Source of the DNA: Mesobacterium pallidum
Lineage (GTDB): Bacteria; Pseudomonadota; Alphaproteobacteria; Rhodobacterales; Rhodobacteraceae
DNA: 64,000 bases
Assembly (NCBI RefSeq): GCF_019966535.1
Contig: NZ_JAIMID010000016.1
Span: 84,624-148,623 of the forward strand
Reading direction: 5' to 3'
Shown in pieces: positions 15,500 to 24,344 of the stretch. The notes below the pieces were generated by a model. It saw nothing but the letters and a program-made list of their open reading frames with translations. It was not told where the DNA came from and ran no database searches. Position 1 is the first letter of the stretch. The number at the start of each line of letters is the position of its first letter. The position numbers and the translations under genes are program-made.

Positions 15500-17755
15500 T
15501 CAGGCGGCGGTGCCCTGGCGGGCGTCTGTCTTGAAGACGCCGGCGGTGCGGCGCAGGTTCGCCGCGTCCTCGGTCAGGGCCGACCCGGCCTCGGCCAGTT
15601 CGCTGGTGTGCTGGGCATTGGCCTGGGTCATGTGGTCGAGCGTGTCGACCGAGGTGCTGATGGTCTGCAGGGTCGTGGCCTGGTCACGGGCCGAGACCGC
15701 GATGCCGGAAACGGTCTGGCCGACCTTTTCGATATCCTCTGTGATGCGGCCGTAGATCACACCGACCTTCTCGAAAAGCTCGGCCCCGCGCGCCACGTTC
15801 TGCGCGGATCCGTCCAGCTGCTTGCGAATCTGCTGCGCGGCTTCCGTGCTGCGTTCGGCGAGCGACCGCACCTCGGTCGCGACCACGGCGAAGCCGCGGC
15901 CCACGGCGCCGGCGCGCGCCGCCTCGACCCCGGCGTTCAGCGCCAGCAGGTTGGTCTGGAAGGCCAGCGAATTGATCACCTCGACGATCGACCCGACCTG
16001 GCGCGCGCTTTCCGAGATCTGCTCCATCGCGGTCTGGGCATCCTTCATGACCTTGCGGCTTTCGCGGGCATCCTCCTGCGAGCGTTCCATGTCGCGCCGC
16101 GCGGTTTCCGCCTGGCCTGCCGTGCTGTCGACCGAGGCGCTGAGCTCGGTGATCGCGGCGGCGCTTTCCTCGAGCTCGGCGGCCTGGCGAGTGGCGCGCT
16201 GCGACAGGTTCTCGGCCGCCTCGTCGATCGAGGCGGCGCGGCCGTCGATCGCCGCCGCGCATTCGATCAGCTGGTGGAAGGCGTCCTGCACCCGCTCCAG
16301 CGCCTCGTTCAGCCCGATGCGCAGCACTTCGTAGTCGGGCGGAAAGGCCCTGTGGATGCGCACCGTCAGGTCGCCGTCGCGCAGCCGGGCGATGGCCCCC
16401 TCCAGCGCCGAAACGACGCCGGCCTGCGCCTCGCGTTCGGCTTGGCGCTGCTGCGCCTCGGCATCGGCCGTCTGCAGCTTTCCGCGCATCCGGTCCATGT
16501 CGCGGGCCATGTCGCCAAATTCGTCGGCGCGGTGTTGCAGCGGCACGGGCGTGGCCAAGTCGCCACCGGCAATCCCGGTCACGCTGTCGTTCAGCCTGTG
16601 CAGGGCCGCGACGATGGTCCGGCTGAGCCATCCGGCAAGGGCGACGACCAGCACCAGCGCCACCGCCCCGATCAGGAGCATCCGCTGGCCAAGGGCCGTG
16701 ACGGGCTCCATCGCCTCATGCAGCTCGCGCTGGGCGCGCAGCACCCAGGTGATGCCATGCCGTTCGAAAGGTTGCAGGCTGACGATGTAGTCGCGGCCGT
16801 TTTCCATCCGGCGGGTGGTGACCGGTACTTCGACCCCGGTCATGGCATCGATCTCGTCATCGGTCAGTTCGATCGGGTCGAGGGTCCGGAACTCGCCGTC
16901 AAAGCGCGATCCGTTGCGAGTACGCCCGTCCGGGCCGATCAGCACGGTCTGCCCGCTTTCGCCCAGTCCGACGTCGTTCCCCATGATCCGTTGCAGCGCA
17001 TCGGGCGGCACCTGCACGGCAAGGATGCCGATGGGCGCGCCGTTCGGTCCGGCAATCGGCGTGGCAAAGAAGCCGGCCGGCAGGTCGGCCGAGGGTGCAT
17101 ATTCCGAGAAATCCTCGTAGACCACGGTGCCGGGGTCCACTGCCATCGCCTTGTCGAACACAAAGCCAAGCCCGGAATAGGTCAGTTCCCCCTCGACCAG
17201 ATTCTCGGTGAAATCGCTTTCCTTGTAGACGGTGTACATGACCGTCCCGTCGAGACCGATCAGGAAGATGTCATAGTAGTCCTGGCCGTAAAGCACCTGC
17301 CGGAAGTAGTCGTGGAACCGGGCATGCATCCGATCGTAGGCCGTTCCGGTTTCGGCGGCGTCCAGCTGTTCCCGTTCGCCCGGCGGGTAGGGGTTGTCGG
17401 TCACGTAGCCGGTGCGCAGGGCCGCGATGGATTCGGCGCCCATGAACATCCAGGAGCTTTGCAGGTTGTTCATCGCCTCGCGCGTCGTCGGCGAATAGGC
17501 GAGTTCGGCCACGTGGCGTTCGACCCCTTCGAACCAGGCGGTCAATTCGCCTGTGCGCCCGTCCAGCGCGGTTTCGAAGTTCTGTTCTACCCCCGACAGC
17601 AGCATCCCGCGTGCGACCGTGAACGAAACCACTCCGATGCCCAGCCCCACGCACAGCGCGAGCCCCGCGATCATCGCCGGCAGCTTGTGCGCCAGGCGCA
17701 GGCCGCGCAGTCGATCCGTGGCCCGCGGGGGCTTGGGGGTCTTGCCATGTGTCAT
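15500..17755 (-). CDS. methyl-accepting chemotaxis protein
   Basis: This is a transmembrane chemoreceptor of 751 aa. The N-terminal membrane span (LPAMIAGLALCVGLGIGVVS) is followed by a periplasmic Cache-like sensor domain of about 300 residues, a second span (MLLIGAVALVLVVALAGWLS), a HAMP region and a long signalling helix. The signalling tip is present but slightly unusual (NSLAFQTNLLALNAGVEAAR, with Gly where Ala is usual), followed by GRGFAVVATEVRSLAERS. The ligand is unknown. The gene stands alone between the LacI gene and tRNA-Arg. Confidence 0.93.
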   Translation of the reverse strand: MTHGKTPKPPRATDRLRGLRLAHKLPAMIAGLALCVGLGIGVVSFTVARGMLLSGVEQNFETALDGRTGELTAWFEGVERHVAELAYSPTTREAMNNLQSSWMFMGAESIAALRTGYVTDNPYPPGEREQLDAAETGTAYDRMHARFHDYFRQVLYGQDYYDIFLIGLDGTVMYTVYKESDFTENLVEGELTYSGLGFVFDKAMAVDPGTVVYEDFSEYAPSADLPAGFFATPIAGPNGAPIGILAVQVPPDALQRIMGNDVGLGESGQTVLIGPDGRTRNGSRFDGEFRTLDPIELTDDEIDAMTGVEVPVTTRRMENGRDYIVSLQPFERHGITWVLRAQRELHEAMEPVTALGQRMLLIGAVALVLVVALAGWLSRTIVAALHRLNDSVTGIAGGDLATPVPLQHRADEFGDMARDMDRMRGKLQTADAEAQQRQAEREAQAGVVSALEGAIARLRDGDLTVRIHRAFPPDYEVLRIGLNEALERVQDAFHQLIECAAAIDGRAASIDEAAENLSQRATRQAAELEESAAAITELSASVDSTAGQAETARRDMERSQEDARESRKVMKDAQTAMEQISESARQVGSIVEVINSLAFQTNLLALNAGVEAARAGAVGRGFAVVATEVRSLAERSTEAAQQIRKQLDGSAQNVARGAELFEKVGVIYGRITEDIEKVGQTVSGIAVSARDQATTLQTISTSVDTLDHMTQANAQHTSELAEAGSALTEDAANLRRTAGVFKTDARQGTAA

Positions 17756-17892
17756 ACCGGGCCCTCGGCTGGTCCTGATGAGTCCAGCGGTACAGGACGA
17801 ATGCTAATGCGCACTTAAGCGCCGCGCATTGCCGGGCCGGCGCGGCAAAATCGGGCTGACACCTCCGGCCGATGCGGTTAAAGGAAGGGTGT

Positions 17893-17969
17893 GGCCCCGT
17901 GGCTCAACTGGATAGAGCAGCCCCCTCCTAAGGGGCAGGTTGCAGGTTCGAATCCTGCCGGGGTCGCCA
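17893..17969 (+). tRNA. tRNA-Arg (anticodon CCT)
   Basis: A full cloverleaf is present. The acceptor stem is GGCCCCG with CGGGGTC, the D arm GCTC/GAGC, and the anticodon stem GCCCC/GGGGC around loop CTCCTAA with anticodon CCT at 17927-17929. The T arm contains GGTTCGAATCC, and CCA is encoded at 17967-17969. The discriminator base is G. Its 3' end is the attachment site of the mobile element that follows; the left copy of the att repeat lies inside it at 17953-17965. Confidence 0.97.
17953..17965 (+). other. attL core
   Basis: TCCTGCCGGGGTC lies within the T arm and acceptor stem of tRNA-Arg and is identical to the right-hand copy at 28791-28803. After one differing base both copies continue with CCA. 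Confidence 0.85.
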
Positions 17970-18019
17970 TGTCGTGTCATTCACGGAAATTTCCCCTTCT
18001 TTCCAGTTGTTTGCGGAAG

Positions 18020-18048
18020 TGTGTCCCGTTTTCGGGTGGGTGTGTCCC
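18020..18048 (+). other. pair of TGTGTCCC repeats next to attL (putative integrase arm sites)
   Basis: TGTGTCCC occurs at 18020-18027 and 18041-18048, 55-83 bp inside attL and just before the integrase stop. Two more copies in the same orientation lie inside attR. Short same-orientation repeats flanking the core are the usual layout of tyrosine-integrase arm-type sites. Binding is inferred. Confidence 0.45.
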
Positions 18049-18051
18049 ATT

Positions 18052-19056
18052 TCAGGAAGCCCTCACCAACAGTTTGACCATGCGCTCGCGGTCAGCCGCG
18101 CGGGTGTATCTCTCGACTTCCGACAGGCTCATGTGACCAGCCATCGCGGCGATCTGATGCGTCGAGGCTTCCTTCTCCGCCCAGTAGATGCAGAACGCTT
18201 TGCGCAGCCCGTGAAGGCGCGCATTCATCCCGGCTTCGGTCGCCGCATCGCGGAACGCATTGCCAAGGCTTTCAGGGGCGAAGGGCTTGCCGCGTGTCGT
18301 CAGGATAAAGGCCGGGGCAATGTCCGGTGTCCGGTCTATCACTTCGACCAGTTCGGGCGTCAGCGGAACGCGTGCCGTCACGCCGCTTTTCTGCCGCTCG
18401 TAGACGAGAACGTCGCCCTTGATGTTCTTTCGGCTCAGCTTGGAAAGGTCCGTGCGCGCCGCGCCCGTGTAGAGCGCAAGGTCGAACACAAGCCGCTCAA
18501 TGGTGCCGACCGGCCAGCGCTTTTGAAACGCGGCAATGTCTTCTGCATCGGCAACCGGAAACCCCTTCAGCTTGGGTCTATCCAGCTCGATTCCTGCCAT
18601 GGGGTTCTTCGCGATGAAGCCAAGGCGGCGCAGATGCTCGAACACGGGCTTGAGCGCTTTGTATTCGTTGACGGCGCTGTGTCCTCCCTTTGCGTAGAGG
18701 GCGCGCTCAATGGCTTCTCCCGTAATGGTCTTGATAGGTCGCGCGCCCTGGGCCTTGCGGTAACGCGCGAAGATCGCCTCCCGGCTTTTCTTCGTGCCTG
18801 GTGCGTATTCCTTCCACGACGCATTGCCGGAGGTATACAGATCCAATGCCCAGGCGAAGGTTCCTGCGTCTGGTGTTTCGGTACCCGGCGGCATGTCCTG
18901 CCAGCGGGCGTGTTCGGCTGCCCACGCTGCCAGCACCTTGGGATCGGTCGGGTGCAGGCCGTGGACGCCAAGGGACCGCTCTACAGTGCCCCGGCGATAG
19001 GTGTGAAACCACCTGCCCCGGCGCCTCTTCGAGCGTAGATACGGCAGCTTCTTCAT
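18052..19056 (-). CDS. tyrosine-type integrase
   Basis: This is a 334 aa site-specific recombinase. The catalytic set is complete: Arg201 in LALYTGAARTDLSKL, His282-x-x-Arg285 in LHGLRKAF, His308 in MAGHMSLSEVERYT and the nucleophile Tyr317. An N-terminal SAM-like core-binding domain precedes it. It reads toward the tRNA-Arg gene that forms attL. The ATG overlaps the stop of the upstream small gene (ATGA-type overlap at 19053-19056), so it is the last gene of a long minus-strand operon that includes the head genes. Confidence 0.95.
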   Translation of the reverse strand: MKKLPYLRSKRRRGRWFHTYRRGTVERSLGVHGLHPTDPKVLAAWAAEHARWQDMPPGTETPDAGTFAWALDLYTSGNASWKEYAPGTKKSREAIFARYRKAQGARPIKTITGEAIERALYAKGGHSAVNEYKALKPVFEHLRRLGFIAKNPMAGIELDRPKLKGFPVADAEDIAAFQKRWPVGTIERLVFDLALYTGAARTDLSKLSRKNIKGDVLVYERQKSGVTARVPLTPELVEVIDRTPDIAPAFILTTRGKPFAPESLGNAFRDAATEAGMNARLHGLRKAFCIYWAEKEASTHQIAAMAGHMSLSEVERYTRAADRERMVKLLVRAS

Positions 19057-19244
19057 GCGCTATCTCCCGAGAATGGCTTGTTTGACCATTCGTCAATCGC
19101 GGCACGGTCTGACGGATACTCGAAGGTGACGCCCTCCGGCCCAACGCCCTTGATGCGCGCGCCCGGACACAGATCCTTGGCGGCCTCAAAGGCTTCCTTG
19201 ATCTGGCGGGGCGTGGGCATGGAAGGGGCAGTTGGGCGAGCCAT
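19053..19244 (-). CDS. small hypothetical element protein, 63 aa
   Basis: The product starts MARPTAPSMPTPRQIKEAFE and contains GVTFEYPSDRAAIDEW. I recognise no family. The N-terminal half is predicted helical and the C-terminal half short strands. It overlaps the integrase start by 4 bases and is separated by one base from the excisionase-like gene upstream, so it is translated with both. A role in excision or integration control is possible from position only. Confidence 0.65.
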   Translation of the reverse strand: MARPTAPSMPTPRQIKEAFEAAKDLCPGARIKGVGPEGVTFEYPSDRAAIDEWSNKPFSGDSA

Positions 19245-19245
19245 G

Positions 19246-19413
19246 TCACATGCTCCGGCCAAGCTTGTTGGTCACCGTGTCCATGTCGAAGGCGAACGGT
19301 TTCCCCGGCGCGGTTTCCAGTCCGATGCGGCGGACGTAGGCCCAGAAGGCCGGTGTCGCGTTGCGGTAGCCCAGATCCCGTGCGAGGTCGTCTGCGGTGA
19401 CAAGTCGGAACAT
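19246..19413 (-). CDS. excisionase-like HTH protein, 55 aa
   Basis: This short protein begins MFRLVTADDLARDLGYRNAT, a winged helix-turn-helix pattern of the MerR/AlpA/excisionase kind, followed by YVRRIGLETAPGKPFAF. ATG 19413 with AAGGA upstream is preferred to a longer start. Proteins of this size beside an integrase usually direct excision or activate the integrase gene. The function is inferred from the fold pattern and place. The family assignment is moderate. Confidence 0.6.
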   Translation of the reverse strand: MFRLVTADDLARDLGYRNATPAFWAYVRRIGLETAPGKPFAFDMDTVTNKLGRSM

Positions 19414-19426
19414 GGCGGGTCCTTCC

Positions 19427-19753
19427 TCAGGCCGTGCCGTTAAGCCGGACGCGGGCCGTCGCGTCGCCATCGGCGGCGGCTTCGGTCGTCGCGCCGATCA
19501 GCGTGTTGCCCGAGGCGGTCCCGGTGACGTTGGCGTTGGACGTGCTCCAGTAGACTTTCTGGCCCTTCGTAAGGGCACCGGCCGCCTTGGGCAGGTCGAA
19601 GACACCCACGATGCGCGCCTCGAAGTCGGCACCGGATTCGGCATTCGTCAGGGCGACACCGAACAAGGCCCCCTGAAAGACACCTTGGCCCGAGGTGATC
19701 GTAGCAGCGGCGGTGAAGGTGAGCGTGTCACCGGATTGGACGAAGTTCTTCAT
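19427..19753 (-). CDS. DUF2190 family protein (putative head decoration protein)
   Basis: The 108 aa protein starts MKNFVQSGDTLTFTAAATIT and is almost entirely beta-strand (GVFQGALFGVALTNAESG; GALTKGQKVYWSTSNANVTG). This is the pattern of DUF2190, a phage family encoded next to capsid genes and thought to decorate heads. ATG 19753 follows AAGGAA. It is the distal structural gene of the head cluster, right after the gpW-like gene. Confidence 0.85.
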   Translation of the reverse strand: MKNFVQSGDTLTFTAAATITSGQGVFQGALFGVALTNAESGADFEARIVGVFDLPKAAGALTKGQKVYWSTSNANVTGTASGNTLIGATTEAAADGDATARVRLNGTA

Positions 19754-19754
19754 G

Positions 19755-19970
19755 TCAGATTCCTTTCGAAGCGGAGAAGGCGATTGTGGCGGGCCGTGCC
19801 GCCTGGCTTGCGGCAAGGCGCCGGTCCAGGTCGGCAATGGCGGCTGCCATTTCGGCGTCGGAACGGTATTCGACGCTCATGCCCTCGATTTCGGTTTTTC
19901 GGATGCCGCGCGCCCTGGCCTTCACCAAGGCATCGCGCAGCGTCTGTAGCTCTTCGGATGGGACGGCCAT
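19755..19970 (-). CDS. gpW-like head-tail joining protein
   Basis: The 71 aa protein has the gpW pattern: an N-terminal helix (ELQTLRDALVKARARG), a beta hairpin (EIEGMSVEYRSD) and a C-terminal helix (AEMAAAIADLDRRLAA). In lambda, gpW plugs the filled head and prepares it for tail joining. The start shares one base with the stop of the capsid gene. In lambda this gene lies before the portal; here it lies after the capsid gene. Its presence means heads should be completed for a tail supplied elsewhere. Confidence 0.8.
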   Translation of the reverse strand: MAVPSEELQTLRDALVKARARGIRKTEIEGMSVEYRSDAEMAAAIADLDRRLAASQAARPATIAFSASKGI

Positions 19971-21790
19971 CAGGCGCCCTCGTTCTTGTACCAGCCGCGG
20001 TAGTCGGTCCAGCCGCAGCCGAAGTCGAGCCGCACCTTCATCTGGACGCCATCCACCTCGAAGCCCTGACGGGTTTCGATTTGCGGGCCGGGCGAACCTT
20101 CGAGGTAGGCATATTCCAGGCCGTCGATGGTCGCGGGGTTCGCGGCGACGTACCAGGCACCGCCGTCCGAAAGGCGGGGTTCCACGGCCAGCTTCAAGTT
20201 GCCGAAGGGGTTCACGTCCTCGGTCTTCGTCGCGTTGATCTGGGTCAGCAGTTGTTCGGCCACGGTTTCCAGCTCGGGCGGGACGACAAGTGCGAAGGGC
20301 GAGGCGTCGATGGGTTCGCCGCCAAGGCCCGTCTGGCGGCGCATGGCAAGGCGGGCGGCGTTCAGCGTCGAGATGCTGAGCGCCCCGCCGCTGGTGGCGA
20401 GGTTGCCGTGATCGGCGTGGAAGACGGCGGTGCCGTCGCTCATGGTCGGGTTCGCCACCAACTTGGCCACCAGTTGTGCCGCCTCGAAGGCGCGGGCCGC
20501 GTTGCCCAGCTTGGCCGGGATCTGGGTGAAGGCCCCCAGGTCGTCGTTCACCAGCGCCTGGCGGGAAATGCTGAAGATCCGGCCGAATGTCTCGACGCTG
20601 TAGGTCTCGGCCGATTCCTCGATAGTGCCGGACTTGAATTCGCCGCCTTCGTTCACCTTCAGCAGCTCGGGGCCTTCGCCGAATTGCAGGGCGCGCTTGG
20701 CGCGGAAGTCGCGGGCGGTGGTCTGGCGGGCCATCATCCGCACCCCGGACGGTGCGGCGGTGTAGGCCCGGCGCAGCTCGCGTCCCACGGTGTCGCCCAG
20801 GATCAGCGGAAAGTCGGACGTGGTGTGCAGCGCGCGGGTGATCACGGTATCGGCGCTGAGGCCGGTGATAGAGCTACCGGAGCGGCGCAGGCAGTCGCGG
20901 GCCAGGTCGACCGTGGACATGGCGGCGTAGGGCCGGGCGGCTTCGCTCAGCTCGTGGCCGGGGTGCGACCGTGCCCAGAGCGCTTCGCCCGCGCGGGTCG
21001 CGATGGCGGTCGGGTCGGTGTGATCTGTCAGGACCGTGGCGCGGGTGGTGCGCGTCGCGGTGCTGGCGCTGCGGTGCTGCATCGCCTCGAAGGCCGCGTG
21101 GCGGGCTTCGTCCGGGGTCGCCTCGGCGTCGATCTGTTCATCGGCCCAGGCGCGGGTCAGCCCGGCGGTCTCGGCGATGGTGCGGATTTCGGCGTTGCTT
21201 TGCGCGCGGGTGGTGAGGTTTTCCTCTGAACCATCATCGCGAAGTCTGACCTCGACATATCCATCCCTTTGGATAAGTTCGACGCGCTCTCTGATAGCGT
21301 CCAATTTGTCTTCCATGCTCGATTCTCCGTTACGGAAGTGTGCGCCCGGATCAGCCGGGACAGGGACAACGGACACCTCGATGGGCATCCACCGTTTGGC
21401 GGTGCGGATGCGGAGCTTGCCGTCCCGCGTTTCCGCCCACTCGGCCACCTGGTAGCCGATGGACAGGCCGCGAAGGGTGCCGTCGCCAATGTCCGACAGC
21501 ACGGATTCGGCGGCGGTGTTGCTGCGGAATTTCATGCGCACCCAGATCCCTTCGGGCCGCATCTCGGCCGCCTCAATCACTCCGAGCTGGTCGCGGGTCG
21601 AGGCGCTGCGGTGCGCGTCCAGGACCGGCGCGCCGATGAGGCGGGACAGGTCGGCACCGGCCAGGTCCAGGCGTTCGATGAAACCGGCGCGGGGCGTGTC
21701 GGCCCCGGTCGACACGATGGCTTCGACCGTGCGGGCCGTGCGGTCCACCGTGGTCGGGCTGGGGGTCAGGTTGCGGACGTGGATGGTCAT
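19970..21790 (-). CDS. prohead protease / major capsid fusion protein
   Basis: This is a 606 aa two-domain protein. Residues 1-160 are an HK97-type (U35) prohead serine protease with His60 in PVLDAHRSAS and Ser110 in GTLRGLSIGYQV. A scaffold-like linker with helical, charged sequence follows (about 160-290). The rest is a HK97-fold major capsid protein (GRIFSISRQALVNDDLGAFT; GTAVFHADHGN; FALVVPPELE). Natural fusions of these two functions are known in a phage subset. ATGA coupling links it to the portal gene. Self-cleavage during head maturation is the family expectation. Confidence 0.9.
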   Translation of the reverse strand: MTIHVRNLTPSPTTVDRTARTVEAIVSTGADTPRAGFIERLDLAGADLSRLIGAPVLDAHRSASTRDQLGVIEAAEMRPEGIWVRMKFRSNTAAESVLSDIGDGTLRGLSIGYQVAEWAETRDGKLRIRTAKRWMPIEVSVVPVPADPGAHFRNGESSMEDKLDAIRERVELIQRDGYVEVRLRDDGSEENLTTRAQSNAEIRTIAETAGLTRAWADEQIDAEATPDEARHAAFEAMQHRSASTATRTTRATVLTDHTDPTAIATRAGEALWARSHPGHELSEAARPYAAMSTVDLARDCLRRSGSSITGLSADTVITRALHTTSDFPLILGDTVGRELRRAYTAAPSGVRMMARQTTARDFRAKRALQFGEGPELLKVNEGGEFKSGTIEESAETYSVETFGRIFSISRQALVNDDLGAFTQIPAKLGNAARAFEAAQLVAKLVANPTMSDGTAVFHADHGNLATSGGALSISTLNAARLAMRRQTGLGGEPIDASPFALVVPPELETVAEQLLTQINATKTEDVNPFGNLKLAVEPRLSDGGAWYVAANPATIDGLEYAYLEGSPGPQIETRQGFEVDGVQMKVRLDFGCGWTDYRGWYKNEGA

Positions 21791-23106
21791 TCGGCAGCGT
21801 CCTTCGTGTCGCGCCCGGCATCGCGGGCCAGTTCGTCGTTGAGGTCGTCAATGTCTCGGCCGCGCCCGGCCACGACTTCCTCGCGGCTTTTCAGGCCCGC
21901 CTCGATCGCGCGGGCGTCGGCTTCGACTTCGTTCTTCGGGTCCACCCATTGCCAGCCGGGCGGGACGAAGCGGACGGCTTGGAAGTCGTTGCCGCCCTCG
22001 ATCTCGCCCGCCAGCGCGCGCAGCTCGATCCAGCGCCGCCAGAGCGGGCGTAGAAGTTGGCCCTCGATCAGGTGGCGTTGCAGCATTTCGGCGCGGCGGC
22101 GGAAGTCCAGCAGGCCCACACGGGCGGAGCTGTAATTGGTCTGGGTCAGGTCGCCGGTCAGTGCCTCGAAGGTCAGCCCGACACCGGCGGCAATCTCGCG
22201 ATCCTGCGCGCGCAGGAAGTCCACCGCTTGCGCCAGCCCCTGGCCGGGGTTGGAAAAGGTCACGTCCGCGCCGGGCGGCAGGATGCGCATGGCGCCGGGT
22301 TCCAGTGATACGTTCAAGGCAGAACCGTTCAATTCGCCGTCGAAGCCCCCAAGGGAGGCGTCATGGTCACGGATGAAGCCGGTCATCATGCTGGCGACCT
22401 TGGTCTGCATCAGCAGCGCGTCGGAGGCGTCGTCGCGGTCGCGCAGTTTCAACAGGACCGGGGCCAGCCACGACAGGCCGCGCACCTGGCCGGGAAAGAG
22501 CGGGTCGAAGATGTGCAGCACGTCGCGGGCCGGGATGCGGACGGCGGCGCTGTAGGTGGTGAAGGGGGTGCCGGGGGCCTCGGGCAGGATGTGATAGGCG
22601 GTCACTTCGTCGTCGGCGTCGAATTCGACACCGGCCACGATGCGGCCCCCGTCGCCCAGGTCGCGGTGAATTGTGGCGTCCACCTGTTCGGCGGGCAATT
22701 GTTTCAACCGGATCTCGCCCGCGCGGGTGATCTGGATGCGCAGGAAGGCTTCGCCGTCGCGCACCAAGGCGCGGATAACCGTGGGCAGCAACGGCGACAC
22801 CAGCGCCTCGAATGCGGTGTTCAGGTCGCGGGCGGTCGCCTGGTCAGGATGCTTTGAGCGAACCTGCCACCCCCCGCCTGCCAGCGCAGAGACATAGGTC
22901 TCGATGATGCGATTGCCATAAGGGGTGTTGATGTAGGCGGCAGAGGCTCGGAGCTGGGCTGTACCTCGGGCGGCCAGCGTGGACACCTGCGGCGCGGCAA
23001 GGGTCGAAGCGCCTTCCCAGCGGCGGCCCCCTCCTGCGGCCTCGATGCCGGAGCGCTTGCGGAAGGGCGCGGCGATGCGGGTGAAGATGCCGAAGGGGAA
23101 GCTCAT
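21787..23106 (-). CDS. phage portal protein, lambda family
   Basis: This 439 aa protein forms the dodecameric DNA gate at one head vertex. It has the lambda gpB-type pattern: NTPYGNRIIETYVSALAG, GEAFLRIQITRAG, HIFDPLFPGQVRGLSWLAPV and TNYSSARVGLLDFRRRAEML. It is a little shorter than typical lambda-family portals. The ATG overlaps the stop of a 57 aa gene upstream and its stop overlaps the start of the capsid fusion, so translation is tightly coupled. A partial copy of its N-terminus is encoded just upstream. Confidence 0.92.
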   Translation of the reverse strand: MSFPFGIFTRIAAPFRKRSGIEAAGGGRRWEGASTLAAPQVSTLAARGTAQLRASAAYINTPYGNRIIETYVSALAGGGWQVRSKHPDQATARDLNTAFEALVSPLLPTVIRALVRDGEAFLRIQITRAGEIRLKQLPAEQVDATIHRDLGDGGRIVAGVEFDADDEVTAYHILPEAPGTPFTTYSAAVRIPARDVLHIFDPLFPGQVRGLSWLAPVLLKLRDRDDASDALLMQTKVASMMTGFIRDHDASLGGFDGELNGSALNVSLEPGAMRILPPGADVTFSNPGQGLAQAVDFLRAQDREIAAGVGLTFEALTGDLTQTNYSSARVGLLDFRRRAEMLQRHLIEGQLLRPLWRRWIELRALAGEIEGGNDFQAVRFVPPGWQWVDPKNEVEADARAIEAGLKSREEVVAGRGRDIDDLNDELARDAGRDTKDAAE

Positions 23107-23276
23107 GTGTCAGGGTCCAAAGGAAGGGGGATTACCGAGCTGTAATTTTGCGGCGCTGAGAGTGAGCGCGAACCCTCCCAGCGCCGCCCGCCGCCTGCGG
23201 CTTCGATGCCCGAGCGGCGGAAAAAGCGCGACACCTGGCTGGGGAATGCGCGCTTTATGCGGTTGCGAACGGTCAT
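23103..23276 (-). CDS. 57 aa protein duplicating the portal N-terminus
   Basis: The segment RRSGIEAAGGGRRWEG followed by SLSAPQ repeats the portal N-terminus (KRSGIEAAGGGRRWEG and STLAAPQ). The flanks differ (MTVRNRIKRAFPSQ before, NYSSVIPLPLDPDT after). It is joined by ATGA overlaps on both sides: to the 171 aa gene upstream and to the portal gene downstream. It is either a remnant of a tandem duplication that accompanied insertion of the genes at 23.3-24.8 kb, or a small functional protein that mimics the portal end. No family is known to me. Confidence 0.6.
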   Translation of the reverse strand: MTVRNRIKRAFPSQVSRFFRRSGIEAAGGGRRWEGSRSLSAPQNYSSVIPLPLDPDT

Positions 23277-23788
23277 GCCGTCCAAGTCACAGTCATGCCG
23301 AGCTTTTGGGCTTCGCGTTCGACTTCTCGCGCGGCGTTGGAGATGTTCACCATGACGACCCGTGCCAGTTTGACCGGTTCGCCGAGTGCGTCGTCATCCA
23401 TGCCGGGCTCCAATTGATCAGCGATCTCGCGAAGCGTGCCCGAGAGGTGCCAATATCCGCCGATCTCGCTGTCGAAGGCCGCTTGCGCCCCCCAGATTTC
23501 GACCGTGGGGTCTGCAATCCGGTCGAATGTGCTGAGAAGTACGTTGCCTGCGGCGAAGCCTGCGTTCTCGCTGGAAAGACCGCCATTCATCATCAGGTCG
23601 TCCACCAACCGAAGATACAAAGCGTCCTGCCAAGCGTACTTGCGGCTCTTGGCTGTCGCAGCCTCGACGGTTTCGGGAAGCCCTTGCTTGTAGTCTTCCC
23701 AGAGGCGCAGGTGGCCGCGCCGCTTGAGAGACATGAAGCGCGCCTCTTTCATCCCGCCAACGATCAAGAATTCAGTTCTGGTCAACAT
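23273..23788 (-). CDS. hypothetical element protein, 171 aa
   Basis: It starts MLTRTEFLIVGGMKEARFMS followed by LKRRGHLRLW, a pattern that recalls the short HTH start of some alphaproteobacterial prophage proteins. A mainly helical, acidic body follows (KYAWQDALYLRLVDDLMMNG; LREIADQLEPGMDDDALG). ATG 23788 with CAGGAA upstream is favoured over an upstream TTG. GC is lower than the head genes. It lies between terminase and portal, where head operons normally have no such gene. Function is unknown; a regulatory or superinfection-type moron gene is a guess from position. Confidence 0.7.
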   Translation of the reverse strand: MLTRTEFLIVGGMKEARFMSLKRRGHLRLWEDYKQGLPETVEAATAKSRKYAWQDALYLRLVDDLMMNGGLSSENAGFAAGNVLLSTFDRIADPTVEIWGAQAAFDSEIGGYWHLSGTLREIADQLEPGMDDDALGEPVKLARVVMVNISNAAREVEREAQKLGMTVTWTA

Positions 23789-23875
23789 TGAGCATTCCTG
23801 TGTCAAGTTGACAGAATATTGCGCGCACCGCGATCCTGTGTCAACCTGAAATATGATGGCATTAATCGTCGTTGG

Positions 23876-24088
23876 CTAGTCCAGCCGCACCACCAACGCC
23901 TCGATTTCCTCGCGCGCCATGCTGATGATCCCGACAAGCCCGACGGCGGGGTGGTTCTCGTCCATCGCCTCGGCGCAATGGTTCACCATGCAGTCGGCCG
24001 CGCGGATCAGCGATTCCACGCGGCAGGCATGGGCGAACACCGATCCGGGGCCGTACTTGTCTTGCAGGGGGTCGGCTGGCGCGCTCAT
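23876..24088 (-). CDS. hypothetical element protein, 70 aa
   Basis: This small, probably all-helical protein contains FAHACRVESLIRAADCMVNH then AMDENHPAVGLVGIISMARE. There is no signal peptide or membrane span. Its ATG overlaps the stop of the upstream 78 aa gene by 4 bases. I recognise no family. It belongs to the leftward early-like operon that starts at the palindromic operator near 24.36 kb. Confidence 0.6.
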   Translation of the reverse strand: MSAPADPLQDKYGPGSVFAHACRVESLIRAADCMVNHCAEAMDENHPAVGLVGIISMAREEIEALVVRLD

Positions 24089-24321
24089 TGGCCTGCCTCC
24101 TTCTTGTCCTGGGCGTCAGCCATCTTTTCGAGGCTGTCGGCCAGGTCTTTCGCAATCGACTTGAACGCGATGCAGATCGGCGTGATCGGTTGGCGGCTTG
24201 GCCACACGTCTTGAATCGCGTCCAGCAACTCAAATGCTTCCAGCAGGTGCAACGCATTGATGTGCATCATTCTGAGGTCAGGCAAAGCGGGGCCGTTCCC
24301 GCAGGCGGGGTCTTTGGTCAT
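24085..24321 (-). CDS. hypothetical element protein, 78 aa
   Basis: It starts MTKDPACGNGPALPDLRMMH at ATG 24321 behind AGGAG. The rest is helical (INALHLLEAFELLDAIQDVW; SIAKDLADSLEKMADAQDKK). It is the first leftward gene from the shared, palindrome-containing promoter region, opposite the XRE regulator, so it is likely under that regulator. The length and pattern of two paired helical small proteins resemble prophage proteins of unknown function. Confidence 0.65.
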   Translation of the reverse strand: MTKDPACGNGPALPDLRMMHINALHLLEAFELLDAIQDVWPSRQPITPICIAFKSIAKDLADSLEKMADAQDKKEAGQ

Positions 24322-24344
24322 TGTCAGGGTCTCCTGATGTGGTA